This document shows positions 37,516 through 45,897 of a DNA stretch of 62,358 nt, piece by piece (position 1 is the stretch's first letter; the number at the start of each line of letters is the position of its first letter). The DNA lies in contig NZ_OLMM01000001.1 in NCBI RefSeq assembly GCF_900291475.1, positions 66,142-128,499 on the forward strand. The letters are read 5' to 3'. A program made the translations under genes and the position numbers. Origin of the DNA: Acidaminococcus hominis. GTDB taxonomy: Bacteria; Bacillota; Negativicutes; Acidaminococcales; Acidaminococcaceae. Under the pieces are notes generated by a model. The model was not told the DNA's origin and made no database searches. It saw only the letters and a program-made list of their open reading frames with translations.

Positions 37516-37843
37516 CCCCTCTTGCGGCTTCCCGCAACTCCGGCAGGGGAAGCGCCTTCAAGCAGGTGAGGGCAGGAGCGGGCTCAAGAAAACCGCGTTT
37601 TTCCAAGGAATGCAGCACTTCCTGGGGATATTTCAGGGTATAAGCCTCCCGCCAGGCGGCGGGAAAATGGTTCAGGCTTTTTTCGCTGAAAAAGGTGGGC
37701 GCAAAATACAGGAGCAGCAGCTCGTGGGGATAGAGCCCCCGCTTCGTGGGGACCGCACGCCGTTTCCGTGCTTCCAGAGCATCGTCTTCTACAGTAATTG
37801 TGGACTCCTCCCCCCGCAGGTCTTTGCTGTAAATTGTACTCAT
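37516..37843 (-). pseudogene. N-terminal part of the gene split by the TnpB element
   Basis: Starts at ATG 37843 with AGAGG upstream and encodes about 110 host residues (STIYSKDLRGEES..., then ELLLLYFAPTFFSEKS and LKALPLPELREAARGV) before running into element DNA. The frame stays open to 37442 only by reading the element. LPLPELREAARGV-GVSASFY over the joint looks like a SAP-type helix pair. I do not recognise the family. Confidence 0.8.
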
Positions 37844-37998
37844 GGGCCCAACCTCTTTCGTTAAGAATTTTTAGCAATCATAGTATACCATAATTAACCC
37901 CCAGGAAAAGGCCTGGAAAGCCCAGCCCTGGCAAGGGCCAGGCAGACAGAAAAATCCCCCGGCAGCCAGTGCTGGAAGACATTTTTCGCGTTATTTGG

Positions 37999-38421
37999 TC
38001 AGCCGTGGAGGAAAACGATGCCTAAGAGGCAGAAGGCCACCCCCGCCATTTCCCGTAGGGACAGGTGGTCCTTGTACACCACCAGCCCGATGACAATCAG
38101 AGCCAGGGCCACGGAAACATTCAGAAACAGCGAGGCCACGCTGATTTTCCAGCCCACCCGGTAGAGAAAAACGTAGCCGGCTTCCAGGGCCACCAGCACA
38201 AAGCCCCAGGCATAGCTGGTCCAGTTCAGCTGGCTCCAGTCCTGGTGGAAAGAATGCCCGGTAGCGGCGTAGATAACGGCGCTGATTACAAAGCTCACTA
38301 GGTAGGTGACGCACAGGGACAAAAAAGGCGGCGCTCCCGCCGGGGTGGACTTGGCCACAATATGGTAGCAGGTATTGCTGAACACCACCACGAAAAAGGG
38401 CAGCCAATAGGTCAGATTCAT
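37999..38421 (-). CDS. EamA/DMT-family membrane protein (half-size)
   Basis: 140 residues with four hydrophobic segments: LPFFVVVFSNTCYHIVAK, YLVSFVISAVIYAA, the segment around AWGFVLVALEAGYVFLY, and VALALIVIGLVVY plus AGVAFCLLGIVFLHG. This is one EamA repeat, as in small multidrug-resistance-like and EmrE-sized transporters that dimerise. Substrate unknown. Starts at ATG 38421. The downstream stretch to 37860 and the upstream stretch 38422-38687 hold no other gene that I can support. Confidence 0.82.
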   Translation of the reverse strand: MNLTYWLPFFVVVFSNTCYHIVAKSTPAGAPPFLSLCVTYLVSFVISAVIYAATGHSFHQDWSQLNWTSYAWGFVLVALEAGYVFLYRVGWKISVASLFLNVSVALALIVIGLVVYKDHLSLREMAGVAFCLLGIVFLHG

Positions 38422-38738
38422 GGAAAATCAGCTCCTTAGGTCACAAATTGGACACATTCAATTCCTTTATTGTAGCAGAAAAGTCCGGGGTCAGGAAGTC
38501 CTTTTTCGAATTTTGTGAGACTTTTTCAGGCAGCCAGCTTGGGCGCAAAATGGCCGGCAGTCTTGCTTTACCGGGAATTTTCTCGGCTCGTTTAACGTCG
38601 CCCAAAGATTCTCTTTTCTGGGAAATATTCACCCCAGGGCTTCTGCTATACTTAAAGTAGTATAAAGAGCGGTCAAGAAAGGGGAACTTGTGCGGTTGGA
38701 TTTCTTTAGCTGTAAGGATTAGAGAAAGGATGAGGAAG

Positions 38739-39182
38739 ATGGGCGAAAGCCTGAAAAATTATTTTTCCCAAAACATGACCTTCCACGGAAGAATTGGACG
38801 GAAGCAGTATCTGCTCCAAAGCCTGGGAGCCCTGCTGGCCCTGGGGCTGGGGATTTTCCTTTTGGTTTTGGGGGTGGAGTACGGGGCTTTGCTGTACCTG
38901 GTGGGAGGACTCTTGCTCCTGCTGGGCTGGGCTTGGACCTGGTGCCTGTCCGTGCGGCGGCTTCACGACCTGGGAAAGTCCGGCTGGTATCTTTTGGGAA
39001 TCGGCCTGCTGGAGGCGATTTTGAAGAATAGCGAAATTCTGGGTTCCCTGGTGAGCCTGATTTTCTTTGGGCTGATGGTGGGCGTCCGGGGCACCCGGGG
39101 TCCTAACCGGTTTGGACCGGATCCGTTAGCCGGTGAAGTGACGGACCCCTGGCACAGGAATGCGCCGAATCCTAGAAATTAA
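38739..39182 (+). CDS. DUF805 membrane protein
   Basis: 147 residues from ATG 38739 (AAAGGA 8 bases upstream); ATG 38730 is possible. The pattern FHGRIGRKQYLL, three hydrophobic segments, then RRLHDLGKSGWYLL and a short soluble end (GPNRFGPDPL) is the DUF805/YhaH family. Function unknown; members are small inner-membrane proteins. It lies 24 bases before the Sel1-repeat gene and may be cotranscribed. Confidence 0.88.
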   Translation: MGESLKNYFSQNMTFHGRIGRKQYLLQSLGALLALGLGIFLLVLGVEYGALLYLVGGLLLLLGWAWTWCLSVRRLHDLGKSGWYLLGIGLLEAILKNSEILGSLVSLIFFGLMVGVRGTRGPNRFGPDPLAGEVTDPWHRNAPNPRN

Positions 39183-39206
39183 GTGCAGCGAAGGGAGCGT
39201 TGTTTT

Positions 39207-41624
39207 ATGGTGGATAGCAGAGAAAGAAACGAGCAGCAGCGGGAAAAGCTTGCGGTGCTGACGGATTTGGAAAAGGCCGCAGCAAATCTGCGGCAGGAGA
39301 CGGAGGCGATTGCCGCCCAGAAAACCCAGGAGCAGGAGCGCCTGGGCGAGGCTAGACCGTTTGAAGGCCTAAGCAGTGAAGAACTGCGCCTGGAGGGGCT
39401 GGAAGGCCCTGCTCCCGGAGAAGTCCCAGAAACTGACGAACCTTTGGCGGAGGAAGAGGACGATACCGCTGAAGGCGAGGCCGAAGAAGCTGAAGCCGAA
39501 GACGAGGAAACTGAAGACGACGAGGACACTAACGAAGACCAGGACACTGACGAAGACCAGGACACTGACGAAGACCAGGAGCAGGACGTGCCGGAGCTTT
39601 CCCCGGAAGGAAACCTGGAAGAGGGACTTTCCTGTTTTAGCCATTGTCAGTATGAGGAAGCCCTGCCCTACTTTGAGCAAGCCGCAGAGGCAGGTCTCAG
39701 CCCTGCCATGTATTTCCTGACGGAGCTGTACTGGAACCTGCTGCCCAAGGACCGGCAGGACTATGAGGCAGGTAAAGTTTGGGCACGCAGGGGTGCTGCC
39801 CTGGGAGATGTGCTCTGCCGGCTGAACGCTGCCTTTTTGCAGGAAGGCGAGGCCATTACGGAGGCTGTGCAAAAGGTGCTGCCGGAGCTTAAAGCAGCAG
39901 CTGAGCAGGGAAATTCCTATGCGGCCTGTGAATTGGCCAGACTGTACCAAAACGGCAAGCGGGTTCCCCAGGATCCTGACAAGGCCCTGTACTGGATGAA
40001 AAGGGCCGGCCAAAAAGGAGATGCCGGCATTCTTACGGCCGTAGGGGTGCTGCTGCAGCTGCAAAAGAAGTATGAACAGGCAATCTATTATTTCCGTGAG
40101 GCAGCCGACAAGGGTTCCCAAGAAGCCTGGCTTCGGTGGGGAGATGCTTATCAGGAAGGACTTGGCTTTCCTGAAGATTTGGACCTGGCCAAGGCTTTTT
40201 ATCAGCGCGCCTATAACCTGCCTGGAAAGTACAAGGGAAGCGCAGCCAATAAAGTGGGAGAGCTCCTCTATAACCTGGAAGAGTACCCGGAGGCGGTGGA
40301 ATGGTTCCAAAAAGCGGCGAAGCTGGGAGACACCCTGGGAATGTTCAACCTGGGCCAGTGCTGTCTGGTGGGTCTGGGAACGCCAAAAGACCTTCCCAAC
40401 GCCCAAAAATACCTGCGTAAGGCCTACGAACGGGGCGGCGCTACTGCCGGGGAAGCCGCCAATGGCGTGGGCCGGGCGTATTTTGCCCAGGGCTGCCCGG
40501 TGGAAGCCAATGCCTGGTTCCAAAAGGCAGCCGAAAAGGACTACGACTGGGGCTGGTACAATCTGGCCCGGAATCTCCTGTTGGGCCGGGGCATTCCTGA
40601 GGATCAGGAGCTGGCCAGGAAGTACTTCCAAAAGGCCTATGCCCAAGGCGGCGAGGCTGCCGGGGACGCTGCCTATGAACTGGCCCAGCTGTACTGTGAG
40701 GCCGGCAAATACGTGGAAGGCAACGCCTGGTGTGAAAAGTGCGGGGAAGCGGGAAATCCCTGGGGCTGGTACCATCTGGCGGATAATGTGAAAAAGGGCT
40801 TGGGCACCGCTGTAGATTTGCCAAAAGCGGTGGAATTCTACATCAAGGCCAGCAATATCGGGGACGGAACCAAGGGCGCAGCCGCCAACCAGGTGGGGCT
40901 CTACTATGCCCAGGAGGAGAGTGCCTATGTGGAGGCCGCAGCCTGGTACAAAAAAGCCGGGGACGAGGGCTTTGGCGGCGGTTATTTCAACCTGGCCGGC
41001 TGCTATGAAGCCGGTGACGGGGTCCCCCAGGATGGGGAAAAAGCCCGGGACCTGTATGTGAAGGCCTATGAAATGGGCGGAGAACCCGCCGGTGATGCGG
41101 CCTTTAACGTGGGCCAGTGGTATTTGCACCAGGAGCAGTTTGCGAAAGCTCTCAGCTGGTTCCAAAAATCCGCAGAACTGGACTTTGAGTGTGGGTACTA
41201 TGCCCTGGCGGCCTGCTATGCGGCCGGCAAAGGGGTTCCTGCAAATTTGGAGAAAACCCTGGAGTTTCTGCGGAAAACCTATGCGTGCGGTGAGGAACTG
41301 GCAGGCCTTGCTGCCCAGGAGCTGGGAAACCTGTATTTGAGCCAGGACCAGTACGAAGAAGCCAATGCCTGGAACAAAATCGCTGGGGACCTGGGCCAGG
41401 CCCAGGGCTATTACCTGCTGGCCCAGAGCTATTGGAACGGCAGCGGAGTGGAGGCGGACCCGGAAAAAGCTGTGGAACTGCTGAAAAAGACCTACTCCCT
41501 GGGCGGAACCTGCGCTGCAAAAGCCGCGCAGCGGCTGAGCACCATCTACAGCGACTGGGAAGAACCGGAGGAAGCCCAGCTGTGGCAGGAAATGGCGGAA
41601 GCTATGGACGAAGACGACGACTAA
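39207..41624 (+). CDS. Sel1/TPR-repeat protein with acidic N-terminal region
   Basis: 805 residues from ATG 39207 after AAGGGAG. Residues 1-60 are a charged coil. About 75-130 is extremely acidic and contains tandem DTDEDQ repeats. From about 140 to the end there are some fifteen Sel1-like repeats of about 36 residues (A-x-x-YL-x-G-x-GV-x-D-x-KA pattern, for example LGRGIPEDQELARKYFQKAY). Such solenoids bind other proteins. There is no signal peptide, so the place of action is probably cytoplasmic. No partner is evident nearby apart from DUF805. Confidence 0.9.
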   Translation: MVDSRERNEQQREKLAVLTDLEKAAANLRQETEAIAAQKTQEQERLGEARPFEGLSSEELRLEGLEGPAPGEVPETDEPLAEEEDDTAEGEAEEAEAEDEETEDDEDTNEDQDTDEDQDTDEDQEQDVPELSPEGNLEEGLSCFSHCQYEEALPYFEQAAEAGLSPAMYFLTELYWNLLPKDRQDYEAGKVWARRGAALGDVLCRLNAAFLQEGEAITEAVQKVLPELKAAAEQGNSYAACELARLYQNGKRVPQDPDKALYWMKRAGQKGDAGILTAVGVLLQLQKKYEQAIYYFREAADKGSQEAWLRWGDAYQEGLGFPEDLDLAKAFYQRAYNLPGKYKGSAANKVGELLYNLEEYPEAVEWFQKAAKLGDTLGMFNLGQCCLVGLGTPKDLPNAQKYLRKAYERGGATAGEAANGVGRAYFAQGCPVEANAWFQKAAEKDYDWGWYNLARNLLLGRGIPEDQELARKYFQKAYAQGGEAAGDAAYELAQLYCEAGKYVEGNAWCEKCGEAGNPWGWYHLADNVKKGLGTAVDLPKAVEFYIKASNIGDGTKGAAANQVGLYYAQEESAYVEAAAWYKKAGDEGFGGGYFNLAGCYEAGDGVPQDGEKARDLYVKAYEMGGEPAGDAAFNVGQWYLHQEQFAKALSWFQKSAELDFECGYYALAACYAAGKGVPANLEKTLEFLRKTYACGEELAGLAAQELGNLYLSQDQYEEANAWNKIAGDLGQAQGYYLLAQSYWNGSGVEADPEKAVELLKKTYSLGGTCAAKAAQRLSTIYSDWEEPEEAQLWQEMAEAMDEDDD

Positions 41625-41651
41625 GCCCTTGGCCTAATTGATGAATGAGAA

Positions 41652-41700
41652 AGAGGCTGTGAAAAAATGAAAGCTCATTTTTTCACAGCCTCTTCTTTTT
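41652..41700. terminator. bidirectional terminator between Sel1 gene and lysR
   Basis: AGGCTGTGAAAAAATGA pairs perfectly with TCATTTTTTCACAGCCT around AAGC. T-rich sequence follows on both strands (TCTTCTTTTT on plus, CTTTCTCATTC on minus), serving the two convergent genes. Confidence 0.9.
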
Positions 41701-41712
41701 ACATGATTAAGT

Positions 41713-42607
41713 TTATGCCTGGACCAGTTTCTGCACTTCCGCCAAATACAGCTTCACTGCATTGCTCAGCAGCTGTTCCTTTTTCCACACCAGATACACC
41801 CGGGCGTACAGGGGCGGGTCCAGTTTCCGGAAGCACAGCTCCGAGTCCGGCCCGGTGGGAATCAGCTGGTCCAGGCACAGGGCGCTGCCCAGGCCTGCGC
41901 TCACCATCAGGGACGCGTTGTACACCAGATTGTAGGTGCCCAGGATATTCAGCTCGTCGGGAGAGCGCTGCAGCCAGTGGTAGAGCTCGTGGGTGTCCAG
42001 GGTCTGCCGGGAAATGAACAGCGGTTCCTGCCACAGGTCCTGGGGCTTTAGGGCAGCCTTTTGGGCCAGGGGAGAGCTTTTGCGCATATAGACACCCCAT
42101 TCAGACACCCCATTCGTCTCGAATGGGCAGCTCCAGGCTGTCGTACTGCCGAATGGAGCCGGGCTCAATCAGCAGCCCAAAATCCAGCAGTCCCTTGTCC
42201 AGCCGCTCCGTTACGTCGTCGGCCTTGGCAGAGTAGAGATGGTAGTGGATGCCGGGGTAGCTGTCGTGAAGCACCTTGGCCGCCTGGGCCAAAAGCCCCA
42301 TGGCCTTGGACTCGGCGCAGCCCAGGTAGATGTCCCCTGCGGCAATCTCCCCCTGGTGGCTGAGTTCCGCCTTGGTGTGCTGGGCCAGGGAAATCAGCTG
42401 CTCCGCCCGTTTGTACAGCACCTGGCCGGCGTCCGTCAGGGTGGTTTTCCGCTTGCCCCGGACCAAAAGCGGCGTGCCCAGTTCCTCCTCCAGGTCGGAC
42501 ATCTGCCTGGACAGGGTGGGCTGGGTAATGTGCAGCAGCTCTGCCGCATGGGAAATATTCTCTTCTTTGGCCACCATCAAAAAGTAATGAAGAACCCGCA
42601 GCTCCAT
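41713..42607 (-). pseudogene. LysR-family regulator broken by a 13-bp tandem duplication
   Basis: The first frame (42607 to about 42103) encodes the winged helix (ELRVLHYFLMVAKEENISHAAELLHITQPT...) and half of the effector domain, ending ...RDEWGV then stop. The second frame (42089 to 41713) carries on with YMRKSSPLAQKA... to the normal end. The break is an exact tandem copy of AGACACCCCATTC (42090-42102, 42103-42115). Removing one copy gives an intact 293-residue LysR reading DEWGVYMRKSS. AAAGGAG precedes the start. It is divergent from the arsR-type gene, a normal LysR setting. Target genes unknown. Confidence 0.93.
42090..42115. repeat. 13-bp perfect tandem duplication
   Basis: Two adjacent identical copies of AGACACCCCATTC. 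The length is not a multiple of three and creates a TGA right after the first copy in the lysR frame. Confidence 0.97.
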
Positions 42608-42658
42608 ACGATCAACTCCTTTGTCCCCTTTATTGTAGCACAGTGGTGGAGTAAAAAA

Positions 42659-42686
42659 TTGACAAATCTCGAAAATGAGATATAAT
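42659..42686 (+). promoter_or_regulatory. arsR promoter with operator-like palindrome in the spacer
   Basis: TTGACA (42659-42664) and TATAAT (42681-42686) with a 16-base spacer. The spacer is filled by ATCTC-GAAAAT-GAGAT (42666-42681), an inverted repeat well placed for autorepression. The start ATG lies only 7 bases after the -10. Confidence 0.85.
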
Positions 42687-42693
42687 AGAGTCC

Positions 42694-43008
42694 ATGGAAC
42701 CCCTAGACGTATTCAAAGCACTGGCAAACGAAAAACGTTTGCAGATCCTGCAATGGCTCAAGGAGCCGGAAAAATATTTTCCGCCCCAGGGTCTGCACAT
42801 TCCCGACGGAGACAGCTTCGAGCGGGGGGTGTGCGTGGGCTCCATCTGCGACAAGGCACACATTGCCCAGTCCGCAGGTTCCCATTATTTGGATCTGCTG
42901 CAGCAGGCCGGACTTTTGGAATCCCGCCGTTTCGGCAAATGGACCTATTACCGTCGGAACGAGGAGGGCATCCAGAAGTTAGCCCAGTACATCGGAACCG
43001 AACTGTAA
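42694..43008 (+). CDS. ArsR-family winged-helix regulator
   Basis: 104 residues. DVFKALANEKRLQILQWL is the family opening and AQSAGSHYLDLLQQAGLLESRRFGKW is the recognition helix and wing (as separate parts at residues 58-83). A CVGSIC pair lies near 47-52, at the place where some members bind metal; an effector is not proven. The ATG falls at the predicted transcription start with no ribosome-binding site, so the message is probably leaderless. It may control itself and the radical SAM gene downstream. Confidence 0.88.
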   Translation: MEPLDVFKALANEKRLQILQWLKEPEKYFPPQGLHIPDGDSFERGVCVGSICDKAHIAQSAGSHYLDLLQQAGLLESRRFGKWTYYRRNEEGIQKLAQYIGTEL

Positions 43009-43141
43009 CACCCCAATTGGCCGCTGGAGGAGGCAGGGCGGCCAGGTTCCGCTGCCAACCGCTGCATAACCTAGCCAGGGCTATTTCTAACCATACATAT
43101 CTCAATTTCACGAAATGTTGATACATTATAAGGAGGCAATT

Positions 43142-44026
43142 ATGCATTTTCATGGACCCATTGTCCGCCCCGCTACGGACGCTAATAGTTTGTTTATCGA
43201 AGTGACCGCCGGCTGTTCCCACAACAGCTGCGCCTTCTGCAATTTTTATGAGGGTACGCCCTTTTGGGTGGCACCCCTGTCCCAAATTGAGGAGGACCTC
43301 CAGGAAGCCAAGGAAAACTGGCCGGATGCCCGGGACATCTGGGCTTCTGGGGGAGACCCCTTTGTGCTCAGCACGGAAAAACAGATTGCCGTGTGGGACC
43401 TGATTCGGAAGTATTATCCTGACGCCCGACTGTCCACCTATGCCACAGTAGCGGATTTCCGGGATAAGACGGTGGAGGATATCAAGCGCATCAAGGCCCA
43501 CGGGCTGGACGACCTGGTGCTGGGCATTGAAAGCGGGGATGACGCGGTGCTGACTGCCATGAACAAAGGCTACCAGGCTGCCGAAATTGTGGAAGCCTGT
43601 GGTAAAATGGATGCAGCAGGTCTGCCCTACCGGAGCATCTACCTGGGAGGTCTGGCCGGTGCTGGGAAGCTGGAAGAATCCGCCCGGAAAAGCGCTGCCA
43701 TCTGGAACCAGATTCATCCCTACTATATGTATCTGACCAATGTAGCCCTGCTGCCTGGAACGGAACTGGCCCAGCGGGCTGCCCGGGGCGAATTCCAGGA
43801 AGCCAGCGAGCGGGAACGGCTTCTGGAAATCCGGACCTTGCTGGAGAATTTCCAGAACCCCATTACGGTGGATACGGTGACCTCTACCAGCAGCATTCTG
43901 ATGGTGGCTCGTCTGCCCAAGGATCGGCAGCAGGCCCTTGCCAAAGTGGACCAGCTGCTGCTGCAAATGGACGACGTAACGGCAAGGCGTCTTCAGGAAC
44001 GTCGGCACCGGATGCGCACCGTATAA
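43142..44026 (+). CDS. radical SAM protein with CX4CX2C cluster motif
   Basis: 294 residues from ATG 43142, chosen for AAGGAGG upstream. The N-terminal GPIVRPATDANSLFIEVTAG is followed by CSHNSCAFC, i.e. four residues between the first two cysteines instead of three. GIESGDD and the TIM-barrel core follow. It belongs to the group of Firmicute radical SAM proteins opening with GCSHNKC-type motifs, whose reactions are mostly unknown. ATTTC-AC-GAAAT (43105-43116) just upstream may be an operator. Confidence 0.88.
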   Translation: MHFHGPIVRPATDANSLFIEVTAGCSHNSCAFCNFYEGTPFWVAPLSQIEEDLQEAKENWPDARDIWASGGDPFVLSTEKQIAVWDLIRKYYPDARLSTYATVADFRDKTVEDIKRIKAHGLDDLVLGIESGDDAVLTAMNKGYQAAEIVEACGKMDAAGLPYRSIYLGGLAGAGKLEESARKSAAIWNQIHPYYMYLTNVALLPGTELAQRAARGEFQEASERERLLEIRTLLENFQNPITVDTVTSTSSILMVARLPKDRQQALAKVDQLLLQMDDVTARRLQERRHRMRTV

Positions 44027-44100
44027 ACTGCCAAATAAATTGAAACCAACTATTTCTGCCAGCCCGGCCCGTGCCCTTGGCAGTGTGCCGCCTAGCGGCA
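44027..44100 (+). promoter_or_regulatory. inverted repeats before the flavin oxidoreductase gene
   Basis: ACTGCCAA (44027-44034) pairs with TTGGCAGT (44077-44084), and TGCCGC/GCGGCA (44086-44100) forms a tight hairpin right before the ribosome-binding site. The first pair could be a terminator without T run or a control structure. Confidence 0.4.
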
Positions 44101-44113
44101 GAAGGAGAAAAGT

Positions 44114-45094
44114 ATGACTGCAATACAAGAGAAACTGGAATTAAAGCATATTACCCTGGCCACTCGGCTGGTGTGCCCGCCCATGGCTACCCACAGCTCC
44201 GGTGCCGAGGACGGTGCTCCCACGGAAAAGCTGCTTCGCCACTACGAGGCCATTGCTAGAAATCCCCTGGTGGGGCTGCTTGAGCTGGAACACGCCTATA
44301 TTGCCAAAAGCGGCACCACCGGCGGCAATCAGCTGTCCCTGGCAGAAGACCGGCTGGTGCCCCAGCACCGGGCGCTGGTGGCACGGCTCCACGCTGCCCG
44401 GCCGGGGATTGCTGTCATTTCCCAGATTAACCACGCCGGCGCCAAGACCGCCAGCGAGCATACCGGCGGACAGATTCTTTACGCCAGCAATGTTCCCGTG
44501 CTGAAGGAAACGCCTCGGCCTCTGACCGTTGACGAGATTCACCAGCTTACGGACCTGTACGCCCAGGCGGCCCGGAGAGCCCAGGAAGCTGGTTACGACG
44601 GGGTGGAAATCCACTGTGCCCACGGCTACCTGCTGAACCAGTTCTATTCCCCCCTGACCAACAAGCGGGAGGACGAGTACGGCCCCCAGAATCTGGAAAA
44701 CCGCACCCGTTTTCTCCGGGAGGTCATCCACGCCGTTCGCAAAGCCGTCGGCTCGGACTACCCGGTTTCCGTGCGGCTGGGGGGCAGCGACTATACCCCC
44801 GGCGGCAGCACTGCCGAAGACGCAGCCCAGGCGGCCTTGCTGCTGGCCCAGGAAAATATTGATTTCCTCAGCCTTACCGGCGGCCTGTGCGGCTATGTGC
44901 TCCCGGGTATTACGGCGCCCGGCTGGTTCGGGGACCAGGCCAGGGCCATCCGTCAGGTAACGGACCTGCCGCTGCTGCTCACCGGCGGCTATACCCAGGC
45001 GGAAGACGTGAACAAGGCCCTGGCTGCAGGGACTGCGGACCTGATAGGCGTGGGCCGGAGCCTGTACAAGGACCCCAATTGGGGCCTGGAATAA
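44114..45094 (+). CDS. NADH:flavin oxidoreductase, Old Yellow Enzyme family
   Basis: 326 residues, an FMN-binding TIM-barrel. RLVCPPMATHSS, QINHAGAKT, EIHCAHGYLLNQFYSP and TNKREDEYG are classical OYE motifs. The HCAHGYLL stretch carries the substrate-binding histidines. It is the short form without the iron-sulfur and second flavin domains of 2,4-dienoyl-CoA reductases. It probably reduces activated C=C bonds using NAD(P)H; the substrate is unknown. AGAAGGAG precedes ATG. Confidence 0.92.
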   Translation: MTAIQEKLELKHITLATRLVCPPMATHSSGAEDGAPTEKLLRHYEAIARNPLVGLLELEHAYIAKSGTTGGNQLSLAEDRLVPQHRALVARLHAARPGIAVISQINHAGAKTASEHTGGQILYASNVPVLKETPRPLTVDEIHQLTDLYAQAARRAQEAGYDGVEIHCAHGYLLNQFYSPLTNKREDEYGPQNLENRTRFLREVIHAVRKAVGSDYPVSVRLGGSDYTPGGSTAEDAAQAALLLAQENIDFLSLTGGLCGYVLPGITAPGWFGDQARAIRQVTDLPLLLTGGYTQAEDVNKALAAGTADLIGVGRSLYKDPNWGLE

Positions 45095-45105
45095 TAAAAT
45101 TACTT

Positions 45106-45141
45106 GGGAATCCTGCCGCTATTGCAGGGTTCCCCTTTTTT
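45106..45141 (+). terminator. rho-independent terminator after the flavin oxidoreductase gene
   Basis: GGGAATCCTGC pairs with GCAGGGTTCCC (one G-T) around CGCTATT, followed by CTTTTTT. Confidence 0.9.
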
Positions 45142-45210
45142 CTCTCGAAATAGATAAAAGGAAGTTTGCACCCAAGGACGGAAACCAAGCAGCAGAAACG
45201 GGGGAGAGCT

Positions 45211-45897
45211 ATGGGAATATTTCAATTTGTGAAGGGCAATCACTTTGCCCTTCCAGAAGCACAGGCAGAGCCTTTGCAGGAAGGGTTCCTGCTTCAGGAA
45301 AACAAGGCCGATGCCCAGGTCAGTGCCGAGCATATCCGGCCGGTGTTCGAGAACTATTTGGCCCTGCACCCCAAGGAGAGCCTCTTTTTCTTTTTGGAGG
45401 TGCCGCTAAAGAGCAATGAGGAAAAAATTCTCCAGGAACCCAAAGGGGATCAGCCCGGGATTATGGCGGGCACCCATAATGGTGTATACTATCTGGACGC
45501 CATCGATGCCAAGGAGGCCCTGGACCTTCTGGAGGTGTTCGGGGACGTACTGGTAAACGATGGGCTGTCCGCCTTTGGCTTTGGCGGACCCCATTCGGAA
45601 ATCGGCAAGTACAAGTATAACGAAATGCTCCTGCGGGACGATACGGAGGGCTGCCCCCTGAAGCAAATTTTCACCCTGCTGGGCATACCCCAGCGCCAGG
45701 ACCTGGCCTTTGCGGACAACCTGTTTACCCAGGATAATCCTGGGGTGGGGGAACTGTATGCCGATGCCGAAGGCCGCACCGTCTACGATGTGGTGGCAGC
45801 CCTGCAGCACGTGGGCCTCTACCAGGCGGAAATCCGGGAGGACCAGGAAGGCAAAACCGAGTTCTTGGCTGGTGACCCGGAGGAGGAGCAGCCCTAA
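45211..45897 (+). CDS. hypothetical cytoplasmic protein
   Basis: 228 residues from ATG 45211 with GGGGAGAG upstream. Acidic, no signal peptide or membrane segment. DALDLLEVFGDVLVNDGLSA-like and FGFGGPHSEIGKYKYNE stretches look like a compact alpha/beta domain. I do not recognise the family. It stands alone between two terminated units, so neighbours give no clue. Confidence 0.7.
   Translation: MGIFQFVKGNHFALPEAQAEPLQEGFLLQENKADAQVSAEHIRPVFENYLALHPKESLFFFLEVPLKSNEEKILQEPKGDQPGIMAGTHNGVYYLDAIDAKEALDLLEVFGDVLVNDGLSAFGFGGPHSEIGKYKYNEMLLRDDTEGCPLKQIFTLLGIPQRQDLAFADNLFTQDNPGVGELYADAEGRTVYDVVAALQHVGLYQAEIREDQEGKTEFLAGDPEEEQP

Larger units (their letters stand above)
35768..37517 (-). mobile_element. 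lone TnpB element (IS200/IS605 group, no tnpA)
   Basis: About 1.75 kb of AT-rich DNA splits a minus-strand gene. Removing it joins ...GCAAGAGGGGT to GGGCGTCTCT in frame (AARGV-GVSA), which fixes the borders to within about 3 bases without a target duplication. AAAATCATACAAA (35777-35789) and its exact inverse TTTGTATGATTTT (37486-37498) lie just inside the two ends. The element contains only tnpB, so it probably depended on a TnpA elsewhere. Absence of target duplication fits HUH single-strand transposition. Confidence 0.85.

Noticed and set aside
35768-37517. A complete IS605 with tnpA
   Set aside because: No Y1 HUH transposase frame exists on either strand inside the element.
39530-39595. 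Short direct repeats considered as a CRISPR array
   Set aside because: The repeats are contiguous, 18 bp, in frame and encode DTDEDQ; there are no spacers.
42090-42115. Programmed ribosomal frameshift in lysR
   Set aside because: There is no slippery heptamer; an exact 13-bp duplication explains the break fully.
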